50,843 nt of DNA from a virus. This document shows positions 16,302-23,705 of the stretch, in pieces. Made by a program: the position numbers and the translations under genes. The stretch lies in the IMG/VR virus record IMGVR_UViG_3300017963_003160, positions 1-50,843 of that record; one strand, written 5' to 3'. Position 1 is the first letter of the stretch. The number at the start of each line of letters is the position of its first letter. The notes under the pieces were generated by a model, which worked only from the letters and a program-made list of their open reading frames with translations, did no database searches and had not been told where the DNA came from.

Positions 16302-18184
16302 TGTTCAAAGTTGTCGTGAATGACGGGACACAGGAACTTCCGGATGATGATGTTTATTACATCGTCGCAAAAGAAGGAATCTTCCTGAAAAAGAAAATGG
16401 GGGTGATGGAAAGCATCGCCCCCGTTGACAAAATATCAATATTAGAAAGTGCCAATACAATGGCACGCATGTATATTAATCCATTGCCAGCACAAACCGG
16501 AGCCAAAATTCTTGAGTTCTTCAAAGCAGTATATAAGGAATATCATGGCGAAGCAATTGTGTTGTTATTCTACAATGAGGAAACAGGGAAGTATCGAGTT
16601 GTTCCTCCCCATCAAAAGGTTACATCAGCAGCATGTGATTACAACAGAGGTGTGACCATCGAAGGTTGGACAATGATCGGAACGATCCATAGCCATGCAA
16701 ACTTTTCAGCGTTTCATTCCGGAACGGACGATGATGACGAAAAGACCTTCGATGGCCTTCATATCACATACGGCAACGTCATGTCTGAGGAGTTCAGTTT
16801 ATCAGCATCAATCGTTGCCAACGGCCATCGGTTTGTTGTTAACCCGGAAGATTACATGCTTGGCTTGACCAAGACAAAAGATGTTGATGAAAAAGAGGTC
16901 AAATATACGACCAAGATTTATAAAGCTGACCCCAAAACAGGAAAAATGGTTTTGGATGAAGCGGCGAGCAGTCGTAGTGCATATTCAACCCGCAAATATG
17001 ATAAGCGGTTCAGGTTCAATGTATCAAAGAGCAAACGTCAATTCAATCCGAAATGGATGGACATGGTTGAAAAAGGAACCTACGTCTACACATACGGAGG
17101 CTACGGTGGTTGGCGTGGCGGGAATTATTGGCAGAATCGTGGTCAGGGGTACCGTGGTGCTCCGGGAGGCGGTTATGGTTGGGGTGGAAATTATGATCCC
17201 AACGCATGGAAAAATGCAGGTCGATATATTGCACCTGGTGTCAAGAAGCCATTGTGCGGTTCGGGACCTGGCACGCCTGGTGTGGTTGTCAAATCCGATG
17301 AGAAAACAGCAGCCTGCGGTTCAACAAATCCATGTCTGTCATGCAAGAACCGTGATATCAAAATTATGAATGAAATGGAAGGCATCGAATTTGAGGAAGA
17401 GATGTATCATTGTGAAAAATGTAATGTTGTTTTCACAACGACAGATGATGCCCCAAAATGTCCAAAATGTAAAAAGGACGACCACATGGTCTTGATTGAT
17501 GAAGATGATCTTAAAGATAATTTTGAAAAGGGTGATCCGCCCATACTCGATGATATTGATCGGGAAGCGGCACTCAATTCTGCACAATCAATGAACCCGG
17601 ATCAACAGGGATACGAAACATGTTTGGAATGTGGAAATACATTTCTCATGTTGGCATCGGATGAATGTTGTCCATTTTGCCATACCTTGTTGCCGGATAC
17701 CGTGGTTGCGTCTGGCCCTCCATCAGCACCAACAAATTGGGAATGCCCGCATTGCCAAGGTGTGTTTACGGAAGCTGGAATGGTCAATCATAATGAATGT
17801 CCCCATTGTAGTGGTGCAGTGGAGCTGCACGTCGAAAACCCTAATGACAAGGTTACGGTATTATGTCCGACATGCCAAGAAGAAAATACACTGGCAAGCC
17901 TTGAATCCATGGGTTGTTGTTATATGTGTCATGCTCCTTATTCAAACGGCGAAATTGACCGAGAGAAACAAATGGAAGCTGACTCGGGGGCATTTCTACA
18001 TCAATCAGACGAAGAGCATCAAGCAATATTAGATGCTGCAGCAGAAGCCGACAAAAACCTTGAACGGATTCCGGATCCAGAAAAAGCTGGCCAATCAATT
18101 CCATTGGCGAAAGAAAGCTTAACCTTAATTGAGAAATTCAAAAAGGTATTCGGAAAGGGAGGTGGAAATGACACAGTCCATTAA
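16301..18184 (+). CDS. JAB/JAMM metallopeptidase with five zinc-ribbon units, 627 aa
   Basis: Residues about 45-190 form a JAB/MPN domain. Glu84 and HSH-x7-SGTD (His130, His132, Ser140, Asp143) make up the zinc-catalytic JAMM motif of deubiquitinase-type isopeptidases. A low-complexity Gly/Tyr/Trp/Arg-rich linker spans 265-310. Then come paired CxxC zinc ribbons at about 345-348, 371-390, 441-460, 482-503 and 522-543. The JAB domain resembles PRTRC protein A. Its likely job is to trim the modifier C terminus or remove it from targets; the ribbons may bind targets, modifier or nucleic acid. It overlaps the E1 gene by 17 bases. Confidence 0.85.
   Translation: MFKVVVNDGTQELPDDDVYYIVAKEGIFLKKKMGVMESIAPVDKISILESANTMARMYINPLPAQTGAKILEFFKAVYKEYHGEAIVLLFYNEETGKYRVVPPHQKVTSAACDYNRGVTIEGWTMIGTIHSHANFSAFHSGTDDDDEKTFDGLHITYGNVMSEEFSLSASIVANGHRFVVNPEDYMLGLTKTKDVDEKEVKYTTKIYKADPKTGKMVLDEAASSRSAYSTRKYDKRFRFNVSKSKRQFNPKWMDMVEKGTYVYTYGGYGGWRGGNYWQNRGQGYRGAPGGGYGWGGNYDPNAWKNAGRYIAPGVKKPLCGSGPGTPGVVVKSDEKTAACGSTNPCLSCKNRDIKIMNEMEGIEFEEEMYHCEKCNVVFTTTDDAPKCPKCKKDDHMVLIDEDDLKDNFEKGDPPILDDIDREAALNSAQSMNPDQQGYETCLECGNTFLMLASDECCPFCHTLLPDTVVASGPPSAPTNWECPHCQGVFTEAGMVNHNECPHCSGAVELHVENPNDKVTVLCPTCQEENTLASLESMGCCYMCHAPYSNGEIDREKQMEADSGAFLHQSDEEHQAILDAAAEADKNLERIPDPEKAGQSIPLAKESLTLIEKFKKVFGKGGGNDTVH
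16399..16423 (+). other. GC-rich hairpin inside the JAB gene
   Basis: Ten-base-pair inverted repeat (GGGGGTGATG against CATCGCCCCC, one G-U pair) with a 5-base loop, about 100 bases into the coding region. It is far more stable than expected in this AT-rich sequence. It lies within codons for MGVMESIAPV, so it may be coincidental, or may slow translation or stabilise mRNA. No U-run follows, so it is not an intrinsic terminator. Confidence 0.5.
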
Positions 18185-18857
18185 TATTGTTATTGTCGGA
18201 CTGGGCGGTGTCGGAACCATCTTGGCAGAACGCCTGTGCCGGTTTCTGAACTTTTCTCAAGATTATTCAGCAGAGATATTGTTGGTCGATGGAGACCAAT
18301 ACGAAATGAAAAATTTCGAGCGGCAGGAATTTAGCGGAATGGGCAACAAAGCTGAAACAAAAGCTGATGAGCTTGCTATGAAATTCAGCAACATTGAATT
18401 TGACATATTCGATGCTTACATTAACGAAGAGAATATTGCCCAAGTAATCAAAGAGAATACAATTGTATTCATATGTGTTGACAATCACAAATCCAGAATG
18501 ATAATTAACAATTATTGTATGAATCTGCAAGATGTTACAGTTATTTCTGGTGGGAATGAATTGACAGATGGAAATGCACAACTCTATGTCCGAAAGGGAG
18601 GGAAGGATTTAACACCGGACCTATGTGCTTATCATCCAGAGATTGCAAACCCTGACGATAAGTTACCAGACGAAATGTCATGTGAGGAATTATCACAATC
18701 GGAACCCCAGTTATATTTCACAAATCTGGGCGTTGCAACGCTGATGTGTTGGATGTTTTACAACTCTGTTGTGAAGGGCCAGCATGATCGGTCGGAGGTC
18801 TACTTTGACATCCTGAGTATGAACTCCAACTCGAAGATTCGAATCGTAAAGGAGTAG
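18168..18857 (+). CDS. ThiF-family E1-like activating enzyme 1 (PRTRC ThiF-like)
   Basis: A 229-residue Rossmann adenylating domain: GLGGVG (11-16) binds ATP, and DGDQYEMKNFERQ (Asp41, Asp43, Asn49, Arg52, Gln53) is the E1 signature. MSCEELSQSEPQLYFTN near 170-186 resembles the PRTRC ThiF segment, in which a Cys (here Cys172) may carry the modifier thioester. It would adenylate the C terminus of the modifier encoded 55 bases downstream. The ATG at 18168 is chosen because GGGAGGTGG sits just upstream; an earlier in-frame start at 18129 is unlikely. It lacks a separate Cys domain or UFD, so it is a minimal E1. Confidence 0.85.
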   Translation: MTQSINIVIVGLGGVGTILAERLCRFLNFSQDYSAEILLVDGDQYEMKNFERQEFSGMGNKAETKADELAMKFSNIEFDIFDAYINEENIAQVIKENTIVFICVDNHKSRMIINNYCMNLQDVTVISGGNELTDGNAQLYVRKGGKDLTPDLCAYHPEIANPDDKLPDEMSCEELSQSEPQLYFTNLGVATLMCWMFYNSVVKGQHDRSEVYFDILSMNSNSKIRIVKE

Positions 18858-18861
18858 TCTG

Positions 18862-18909
18862 ATGACTACATTTCGTGAACAACAAACTAAACTTAGCAAG
18901 GAGATTTAA
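18862..18909 (+). CDS. Possible 15-aa leader ORF before the modifier gene
   Basis: ATG with AAAGGAG 7 bases upstream, 15 codons (MTTFREQQTKLSKEI), stopping 2 bases before the modifier ATG. The modifier's own Shine-Dalgarno (AAGGAG) lies within its last codons. Its sequence mirrors the start of the modifier (TFxREQ), and the 11-mer TCGTGAACAAC occurs in both (18873-18883 and 18929-18939). It may couple translation or be the relic of an older start of the same gene. Existence as a peptide is unproven. Confidence 0.35.
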   Translation: MTTFREQQTKLSKEI

Positions 18910-18911
18910 AC

Positions 18912-19385
18912 ATGGGAGCTACTTTTACTCGTGAACAACTGGAAGCCAAAACTGCAGTCGAACTGAAACGTATGTGTGTTGATGAACTCGCCATCCCCGG
19001 CATGACCAAGAAAGCCAAGGATATCGTGATCGACGCCATTCTGGCCAAGTTCGGTGCCTCCAGCGGAACCATCGCCAAAGCGGCGAAACCTGCAGACAAA
19101 ATGGCCGGCGTGGCCTTCCAGGCCCAGTCCGTCCTGACCAAACCTTCGGCTCCTTTCGGGTCCAAAACCTCCACCACCATCCAGGTGTCCTGTGGTGCCT
19201 CCACCGGTAACTTCCCCGTTGCCGGCCGAAGCGTCAAGGAAGTTGGGGAGTTCCTCCGTGAGGTTCTGAATGTGGACAAGCTGTCCACCGGTCTGGTAAA
19301 CGGCAAGGAAGTCGGTGCCGACTATACCCTGAAACCCGGCGATACTCTTGAGTATCTGAAACCTGCCGGCAAGAAAGGGTGCTAA
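18912..19385 (+). CDS. Ubiquitin-like modifier with N-terminal SAP-like domain
   Basis: Residues about 5-48 form a SAP/HeH-like helix-loop-helix (AVELKRMCVDELAIPGMTKK), usually a DNA-binding unit. A Lys/Ala/Ser linker to about 87 leads to a beta-grasp domain (88-157) with strands IQVSCGA and NFPVAG, helix VKEVGEFLREVLN, then GLVNGKEV and LKPGDTLEYLK. This resembles the Prok-Ub/PRTRC protein C and ThiS families. The C terminus is PAGKKGC: Gly156 then a single Cys157, so the usual GG is absent and trimming may be needed. GC is about 60-65% in the middle, against about 37% around it, with CTG, ACC, GCC and GGC codons. That implies very high expression or recent acquisition. Confidence 0.78.
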   Translation: MGATFTREQLEAKTAVELKRMCVDELAIPGMTKKAKDIVIDAILAKFGASSGTIAKAAKPADKMAGVAFQAQSVLTKPSAPFGSKTSTTIQVSCGASTGNFPVAGRSVKEVGEFLREVLNVDKLSTGLVNGKEVGADYTLKPGDTLEYLKPAGKKGC

Positions 19386-19403
19386 TCCATCCTTGATGGA
19401 GTA

Positions 19404-19432
19404 AAAATGGGGGGCCTCCGGGTCCCCCAAAT
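19404..19432 (+). terminator. GC-rich hairpin after the modifier gene
   Basis: An 8-pair stem (GGGGGGCC with GGTCCCCC, one G-U) and a TCCG loop lie about 20 bases after the modifier stop. The bases after it are not U-rich, so it is not a classic intrinsic terminator. A 3'-end stabiliser or attenuator that raises modifier mRNA above the downstream genes would fit a highly expressed gene in an operon. Confidence 0.5.
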
Positions 19433-19456
19433 CCACTTGGAAGGAGAAGTAATTTA

Positions 19457-20374
19457 GTGTTTCGTAAAGTGGCAGTAATCGGAGTAGGCACATTAGGTGG
19501 GTTTCTATCTAAGCATATTTCCGAATTGAGCGATGTAAAGGAATTAGTAATTATTGACCCAGACATTGTTGAAAGCAAAAATGTTTTTAAGTCCATTTAC
19601 AGCTCTTCACAAGTCGGTGACTATAAGGTCAATGCATTAGCAGATATTATAAATGATGATGTTGCTGTCACTAAAATTAACAGGAGGTATGTTGAAGGAC
19701 AAACTTCTCTGCCTCAATGTAACCTTATAATAGATTGCAGGGACGTTGTTTGTAATAGAGGTGATGAAATTGATGTTCGATTTTACATCTCAGAAAAAGT
19801 TCTAATAATTGATTGTAGAAAGAATGTCAAAAATGCCTGTTCGTATGACGGAGCATATTCAATTCAATTGTCAAGACCGGAGATTAATAAAGCAGCATTT
19901 TATGCAGCACAAATAATCGACAGTCCAGAGATCCATGATATGATGAAAAACAATATGCTTCAACGGGTTGATTTGAAAATTCTGCCTTCGATTATGAGCA
20001 AAGCTATCAAAAGAACTTTGGACAATAAAATTGATATTGTTTATGAACAAGCGGATGTATCGCAACGTCTCCAATGCATAGAAGACAACATCAAACCAAT
20101 ATTAGAAGTAAACGAAAATGAACACGTCGATGTTTATGTTGGAGAAAAACCAACAGCTAACGTTCTGCAAAGGCTATTTCATAGAATGCCAGAAGTAGCA
20201 GAAACAAAATATGCCTTAATTCCAGCGGGAAGTCTTAATACATCAATGGATGTAATGAGACGTCTCTCAGATTTAGTTGATTCACAACCAGGAGTATCTA
20301 ATTTTATAGTTACTGTAAGGAGAGAAAATGGCCGCACATTCATCGAATTATTGGAAGAAACGGGCGCCGCATAA
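19457..20374 (+). CDS. ThiF-family E1-like activating enzyme 2
   Basis: A second Rossmann E1-type protein, 305 residues: GVGTLGG (9-15), IIDPDIVESKNV (Asp34, Asp36, Asn42) and Lys57 in GDYKVNAL. It is only distantly similar to the E1 at 18168. It has a C-terminal extension of about 120 residues whose end (YALIPAG..., FIVTVRRENGRTFIELLEE) looks like a small alpha/beta module. Candidate Cys residues are 94, 99, 120 and 128; no obvious catalytic one. The start is GTG with AAGGAG 10 bases upstream. It overlaps the E2-like gene by 47 bases, suggesting the two products work as a pair. Confidence 0.78.
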   Translation: MFRKVAVIGVGTLGGFLSKHISELSDVKELVIIDPDIVESKNVFKSIYSSSQVGDYKVNALADIINDDVAVTKINRRYVEGQTSLPQCNLIIDCRDVVCNRGDEIDVRFYISEKVLIIDCRKNVKNACSYDGAYSIQLSRPEINKAAFYAAQIIDSPEIHDMMKNNMLQRVDLKILPSIMSKAIKRTLDNKIDIVYEQADVSQRLQCIEDNIKPILEVNENEHVDVYVGEKPTANVLQRLFHRMPEVAETKYALIPAGSLNTSMDVMRRLSDLVDSQPGVSNFIVTVRRENGRTFIELLEETGAA

Positions 20375-20804
20375 ACCGATGGAATATGTTGACGACCGAA
20401 TAGTCATATGGGGTCACAACACAGATCTCCCTCTCATAGAGAAAATTCATCTCTATGAGGGGCAGATCATACCGAACCGTATGATTAAAGACAAGCAAGT
20501 TTATGAAATTACAAAATTGCACCCACAATTTTTTATTAATGGGTTCATAGTTATAACAGAACAGGAGTTTGTAACAAACATTGTATTGTTTGGATATCAC
20601 CCAAACAGAGATCCTGATACACATTTATATTGTTTGCCTGATTATAAAAAGGGCGTGAAATACGACCAAAAGTATTTCGACATGCTTCTAACAAATATAA
20701 AGACGTATTATCTGGATGATTGTTTTTATACACCACCGAAAAATCAGGTGGAATATAAAAGAATCAAATCAGTGCCTATGAAATCGAGTCAAGGAGAAAA
20801 ATGA
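20328..20804 (+). CDS. E2-like ubiquitin-conjugating enzyme, 158 aa
   Basis: The block FGYHPNRDPDTHLYCLPDY (His91-Pro92-Asn93, Cys102) reproduces the E2 active-site pattern HPN-x(7-8)-C-L-x-D of ubiquitin-conjugating enzymes. The strand order before it (DDRIVIWG, FINGFIVITEQE, VTNIVLFGY) fits the E2 sheet, and a C-terminal helix follows. At 158 residues it is the size of a plain UBC domain. AAGGAG 6 bases before the ATG supports this start inside the E1-2 gene. It should accept the modifier from an E1 on Cys102 and pass it to a target Lys. No E3 is recognisable nearby. Confidence 0.72.
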   Translation: MAAHSSNYWKKRAPHKPMEYVDDRIVIWGHNTDLPLIEKIHLYEGQIIPNRMIKDKQVYEITKLHPQFFINGFIVITEQEFVTNIVLFGYHPNRDPDTHLYCLPDYKKGVKYDQKYFDMLLTNIKTYYLDDCFYTPPKNQVEYKRIKSVPMKSSQGEK

Positions 20805-21022
20805 TGAGTGACACACCAAATATAATGGAAGATTATATAAGAAAATTAATCAAAGAAGAAATGGATAAACAAGCTGACTTGTTAGAAGTGACATTGAAAG
20901 AAGAAGATGCAAGTAGAATCGTTTTGGCAATTTTACCCCATTTAGATGAACTTATATCCAAGCGAGTCAAACAGCATTTCACCGAGTTAGCAGATCTCGT
21001 AAAAGGGAAATTTTCACAATAA
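20801..21022 (+). CDS. Small acidic helical protein, 73 aa
   Basis: Overlaps the E2-like stop by 4 bases and ends 13 bases before the RNA polymerase beta' gene. The sequence is almost wholly helical and acidic (MEDYIRKLIKEEMDKQADLL, then a Leu-rich heptad-like region). No domain is recognised. Its place between the conjugation genes and the polymerase makes it a candidate adaptor for either, but that is position-based inference. Confidence 0.6.
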   Translation: MMSDTPNIMEDYIRKLIKEEMDKQADLLEVTLKEEDASRIVLAILPHLDELISKRVKQHFTELADLVKGKFSQ

Positions 21023-21035
21023 GGAGACGCTGGTA

Positions 21036-23705
21036 ATGCCAAAAGTTTTAGATTACGCACAATTCTGTGAAGATCTAGAGGAAGTGACCTCTCTAAAAGT
21101 ATTCGGAAAGAAGAAGTTTCATCCGCAAGGTCTGTTCTCAGAGCAGATTTTCGGACCCCTAAAAAATTACACATGTCAGTGCGGAACCTACTATGGCTTA
21201 TCGAAATCGGGCGGAAAGTGTTCAACATGCGGAGTTGATATTATCAACAGTGATGTAAGGAGAACACGTTTTGCAAAAATCGGATTGCCAATCCCTGTAG
21301 TCAACCCTCTATTCTATGACCTTGTTGTCGAGGTAGGGGGAAAGACTTTAAAACATGCCATTGATGAATTAATGCGAAATGAAAAAAGTTATTTATACAT
21401 GGACGGGCTTGAGCATATCGTTGGATCCGATCAAGATAAGATTGAAGCAGGAATAGAATATTGGGAAAGGACTGATGCAATATATAAACTGATTAAAGAC
21501 TTATCTCTCCTATTCGCAAAAGATGGTGTTCCTGAGTGGGTTTTAATTTACAATAACATTGAAAATCTTTTGATTGACCATGTGATTGTGCTACCACCAG
21601 ACCTGAGACCATCATCTGCTGCAGCAGGTGGGAAACAGTTGATGGACAAAATCAATAGATATTACGTTCAAATATTAACGAAGAAGGAGATCATGAAAGA
21701 TACAATGATCAATATTCTTCGTGATAAGAATTTGTATTATACATACTTCAAGCAATTACAGAAGGATGTGAATGAGTTATATCATCGAATATTAGAAAAG
21801 ATGGCAAAGAAGGAAGGGTTGATTCGTGGAAACATCTTAGGTAAACGTATCGACTTTTCTGGTCGTGCAGTTATTACACCAGATCCAACATTGAATATTG
21901 ATCAATGTGTTTTGCCATACATCATGATTTTAGAATTATTTAAATTGCCAATTGCAAAGAGAATCATTGAAATTGGTAAATTTAAATTGTTGAATAAAGC
22001 AATTGACTTTGTTGACAAATGCATCGAAACAAACAATCCGGTGCTTTACAAAATATGTGAAGAAGTAACTAAAGATGAGGTTTGTATATTGAACAGACAA
22101 CCTTCGCTTCACAGATTGGGTATGCTTGCATTTAACATTAAAATGACAATGGATAAAGTCATTAAAATTCATCCTCTTGTATGTCCTCCATTCAATGCAG
22201 ATTTCGATGGAGATCAAATGGCTGTTTATATTCCAGTCACAGAGGAAGCAAAACAAGAGATTCGTGAAAAGATCTTCATCACGAAAAATTTGAGCAGCCC
22301 ATCAAATCAAAGCTTGACAACAGTTCCAAGTCAAGATATAATCCTGGGTATCTATTTTATAACATCACCGGACTTTGAAGATCGCCAGGAAGGATTCAAA
22401 TTATTCAATGACTGTCTACCGGAGGATTATCCCGAAGTAACAGAAATCGTTGATGAAAAGAAACTTCTTGCAATTTTGAATGATATTAAAGATAAATATC
22501 CTGAGGATGTTACGGCACAAACATTGGATGCTGTCAAACGAGTTGGATTCAAATATGCAACTCTTCTTGGTTGCACAATGTCTCTTGATGACTTTGACTT
22601 TGAAGGAGCAGATGATATTCGTAAATCAATCTATGATAAAAAAGAAATCAGAGATCAATTGGTTGCAGCAAACAGTGCAGAGGTAATCGAAGGATTGAAA
22701 AAGACCTTCCCGTATGCATACATGATCGAATCTGGAGCAAGGGGAAGTTGGGATCAGGCAAAACAAATGATCCTAACCCGTGGGTTTATCTCAAACTTTG
22801 AAGGGGAGATTTTACCAACTCCTATTAAAAACAGCCTGGTACAAGGATTGACTCCGCAGGAGTTTTTCTTATCGACCAATGGTTGTAGAAAAGGTCTTCT
22901 TGATGTTGCATTGAATACAGGAACATCAGGTTATCTATCAAGAAAATTGATATTCACATGTGCCAATTTACAGATTGATGAAAATCTTGATGATTGCGGC
23001 ACAACGGATTTCCTTGAAGTGAATGTTAAATCAAGCAAGAAGGCAAAAATGCTTGTTGGCAGAAATATGTCACAAGGTGGTGAGTTGGTCAAAATTACAC
23101 CTGAAAATTGTGAAGATTTGGTCGGTCAGGTAATTAAAATCAGAAGTCCGATTCTTTGCAGATCACCCAAATTGTGCAAAACATGTTATGGAGATCTTTA
23201 TAAATATATAAACAGTCGTTTTGTTGGAATCATTGCAGCACAAACCCTTGGTGAAAGAGGGACCCAGTTAGTGTTGAGAACATTTCACACATCAGGTTCA
23301 GCTGTTATCAAAGGTGAAGATGCAAGCGATCAAAGCATGAAACAGAAAGACATCATTGGCGATTTGGCAGCAGTTGCAGAATTGCTTCACAGATTCAGGG
23401 GCAAAGATTATACAAAAATTGTCAATGATCTATTCGCAGTATATGACAAGGACATACATCATGTGCATTTCGAGTGTGTTGTAGCACAGTTGATGTGGAA
23501 AAATTCACGCAAGTGGAGACTGCTTGAAGACCGAGACAAGGTTAAACCATCATATTTCAGTATCCAATCGGTTCCAAACCAGGAAAGTTGGATATTGGCA
23601 ATGGCGTTTTCAAACCCAAAACGAAGCATATTGAAAGGAATTATGTATGAAGGTCGCTACTCAGGCATAATGGATAAAATCCTAAAGGGAGAAATGATTG
23701 AATGA
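21036..23705 (+). CDS. rpoC: DNA-directed RNA polymerase beta'-like subunit, 889 aa
   Basis: The catalytic Mg motif NADFDGDQM is at 387-395. Other beta' landmarks are GLFSEQIFGP (32-41), an N-terminal zinc module (Cys47, Cys49, Cys62, Cys65), GNILGKRIDFSGRAVI, NRQPSLHRLGM and a second zinc cluster LCRSPKLCKTCYG. The trigger-loop region contains ERGTQLVLRTFHTSGSA. It is one continuous chain, unlike the split subunits of phiKZ-like phages, but much shorter than bacterial beta' (about 1400 aa). No alpha, omega or sigma gene is visible. It overlaps the beta gene by 4 bases. It probably transcribes a class of phage genes. Confidence 0.95.
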   Translation: MPKVLDYAQFCEDLEEVTSLKVFGKKKFHPQGLFSEQIFGPLKNYTCQCGTYYGLSKSGGKCSTCGVDIINSDVRRTRFAKIGLPIPVVNPLFYDLVVEVGGKTLKHAIDELMRNEKSYLYMDGLEHIVGSDQDKIEAGIEYWERTDAIYKLIKDLSLLFAKDGVPEWVLIYNNIENLLIDHVIVLPPDLRPSSAAAGGKQLMDKINRYYVQILTKKEIMKDTMINILRDKNLYYTYFKQLQKDVNELYHRILEKMAKKEGLIRGNILGKRIDFSGRAVITPDPTLNIDQCVLPYIMILELFKLPIAKRIIEIGKFKLLNKAIDFVDKCIETNNPVLYKICEEVTKDEVCILNRQPSLHRLGMLAFNIKMTMDKVIKIHPLVCPPFNADFDGDQMAVYIPVTEEAKQEIREKIFITKNLSSPSNQSLTTVPSQDIILGIYFITSPDFEDRQEGFKLFNDCLPEDYPEVTEIVDEKKLLAILNDIKDKYPEDVTAQTLDAVKRVGFKYATLLGCTMSLDDFDFEGADDIRKSIYDKKEIRDQLVAANSAEVIEGLKKTFPYAYMIESGARGSWDQAKQMILTRGFISNFEGEILPTPIKNSLVQGLTPQEFFLSTNGCRKGLLDVALNTGTSGYLSRKLIFTCANLQIDENLDDCGTTDFLEVNVKSSKKAKMLVGRNMSQGGELVKITPENCEDLVGQVIKIRSPILCRSPKLCKTCYGDLYKYINSRFVGIIAAQTLGERGTQLVLRTFHTSGSAVIKGEDASDQSMKQKDIIGDLAAVAELLHRFRGKDYTKIVNDLFAVYDKDIHHVHFECVVAQLMWKNSRKWRLLEDRDKVKPSYFSIQSVPNQESWILAMAFSNPKRSILKGIMYEGRYSGIMDKILKGEMIE

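Noticed and set aside
16301-19385. JAB and beta-grasp proteins as a lambda-type tail assembly pair (K/I)
   Set aside because: They sit with two E1 and two E2-like proteins and far from the tail genes, and there is no NlpC/P60 domain.
18912-19385. Modifier as ThiS/MoaD sulfur carrier for cofactor synthesis
   Set aside because: No thiamin or molybdopterin genes are near, the C terminus is not GG, and E2 and JAB partners point to conjugation. It is not fully excluded.
18906-19493. 195-codon antisense frame opposite the modifier gene
   Set aside because: It exists because the GC-rich modifier gene has few antisense stops. It has no ribosome binding site, no recognisable motif, and lies opposite a clearly conserved beta-grasp gene.
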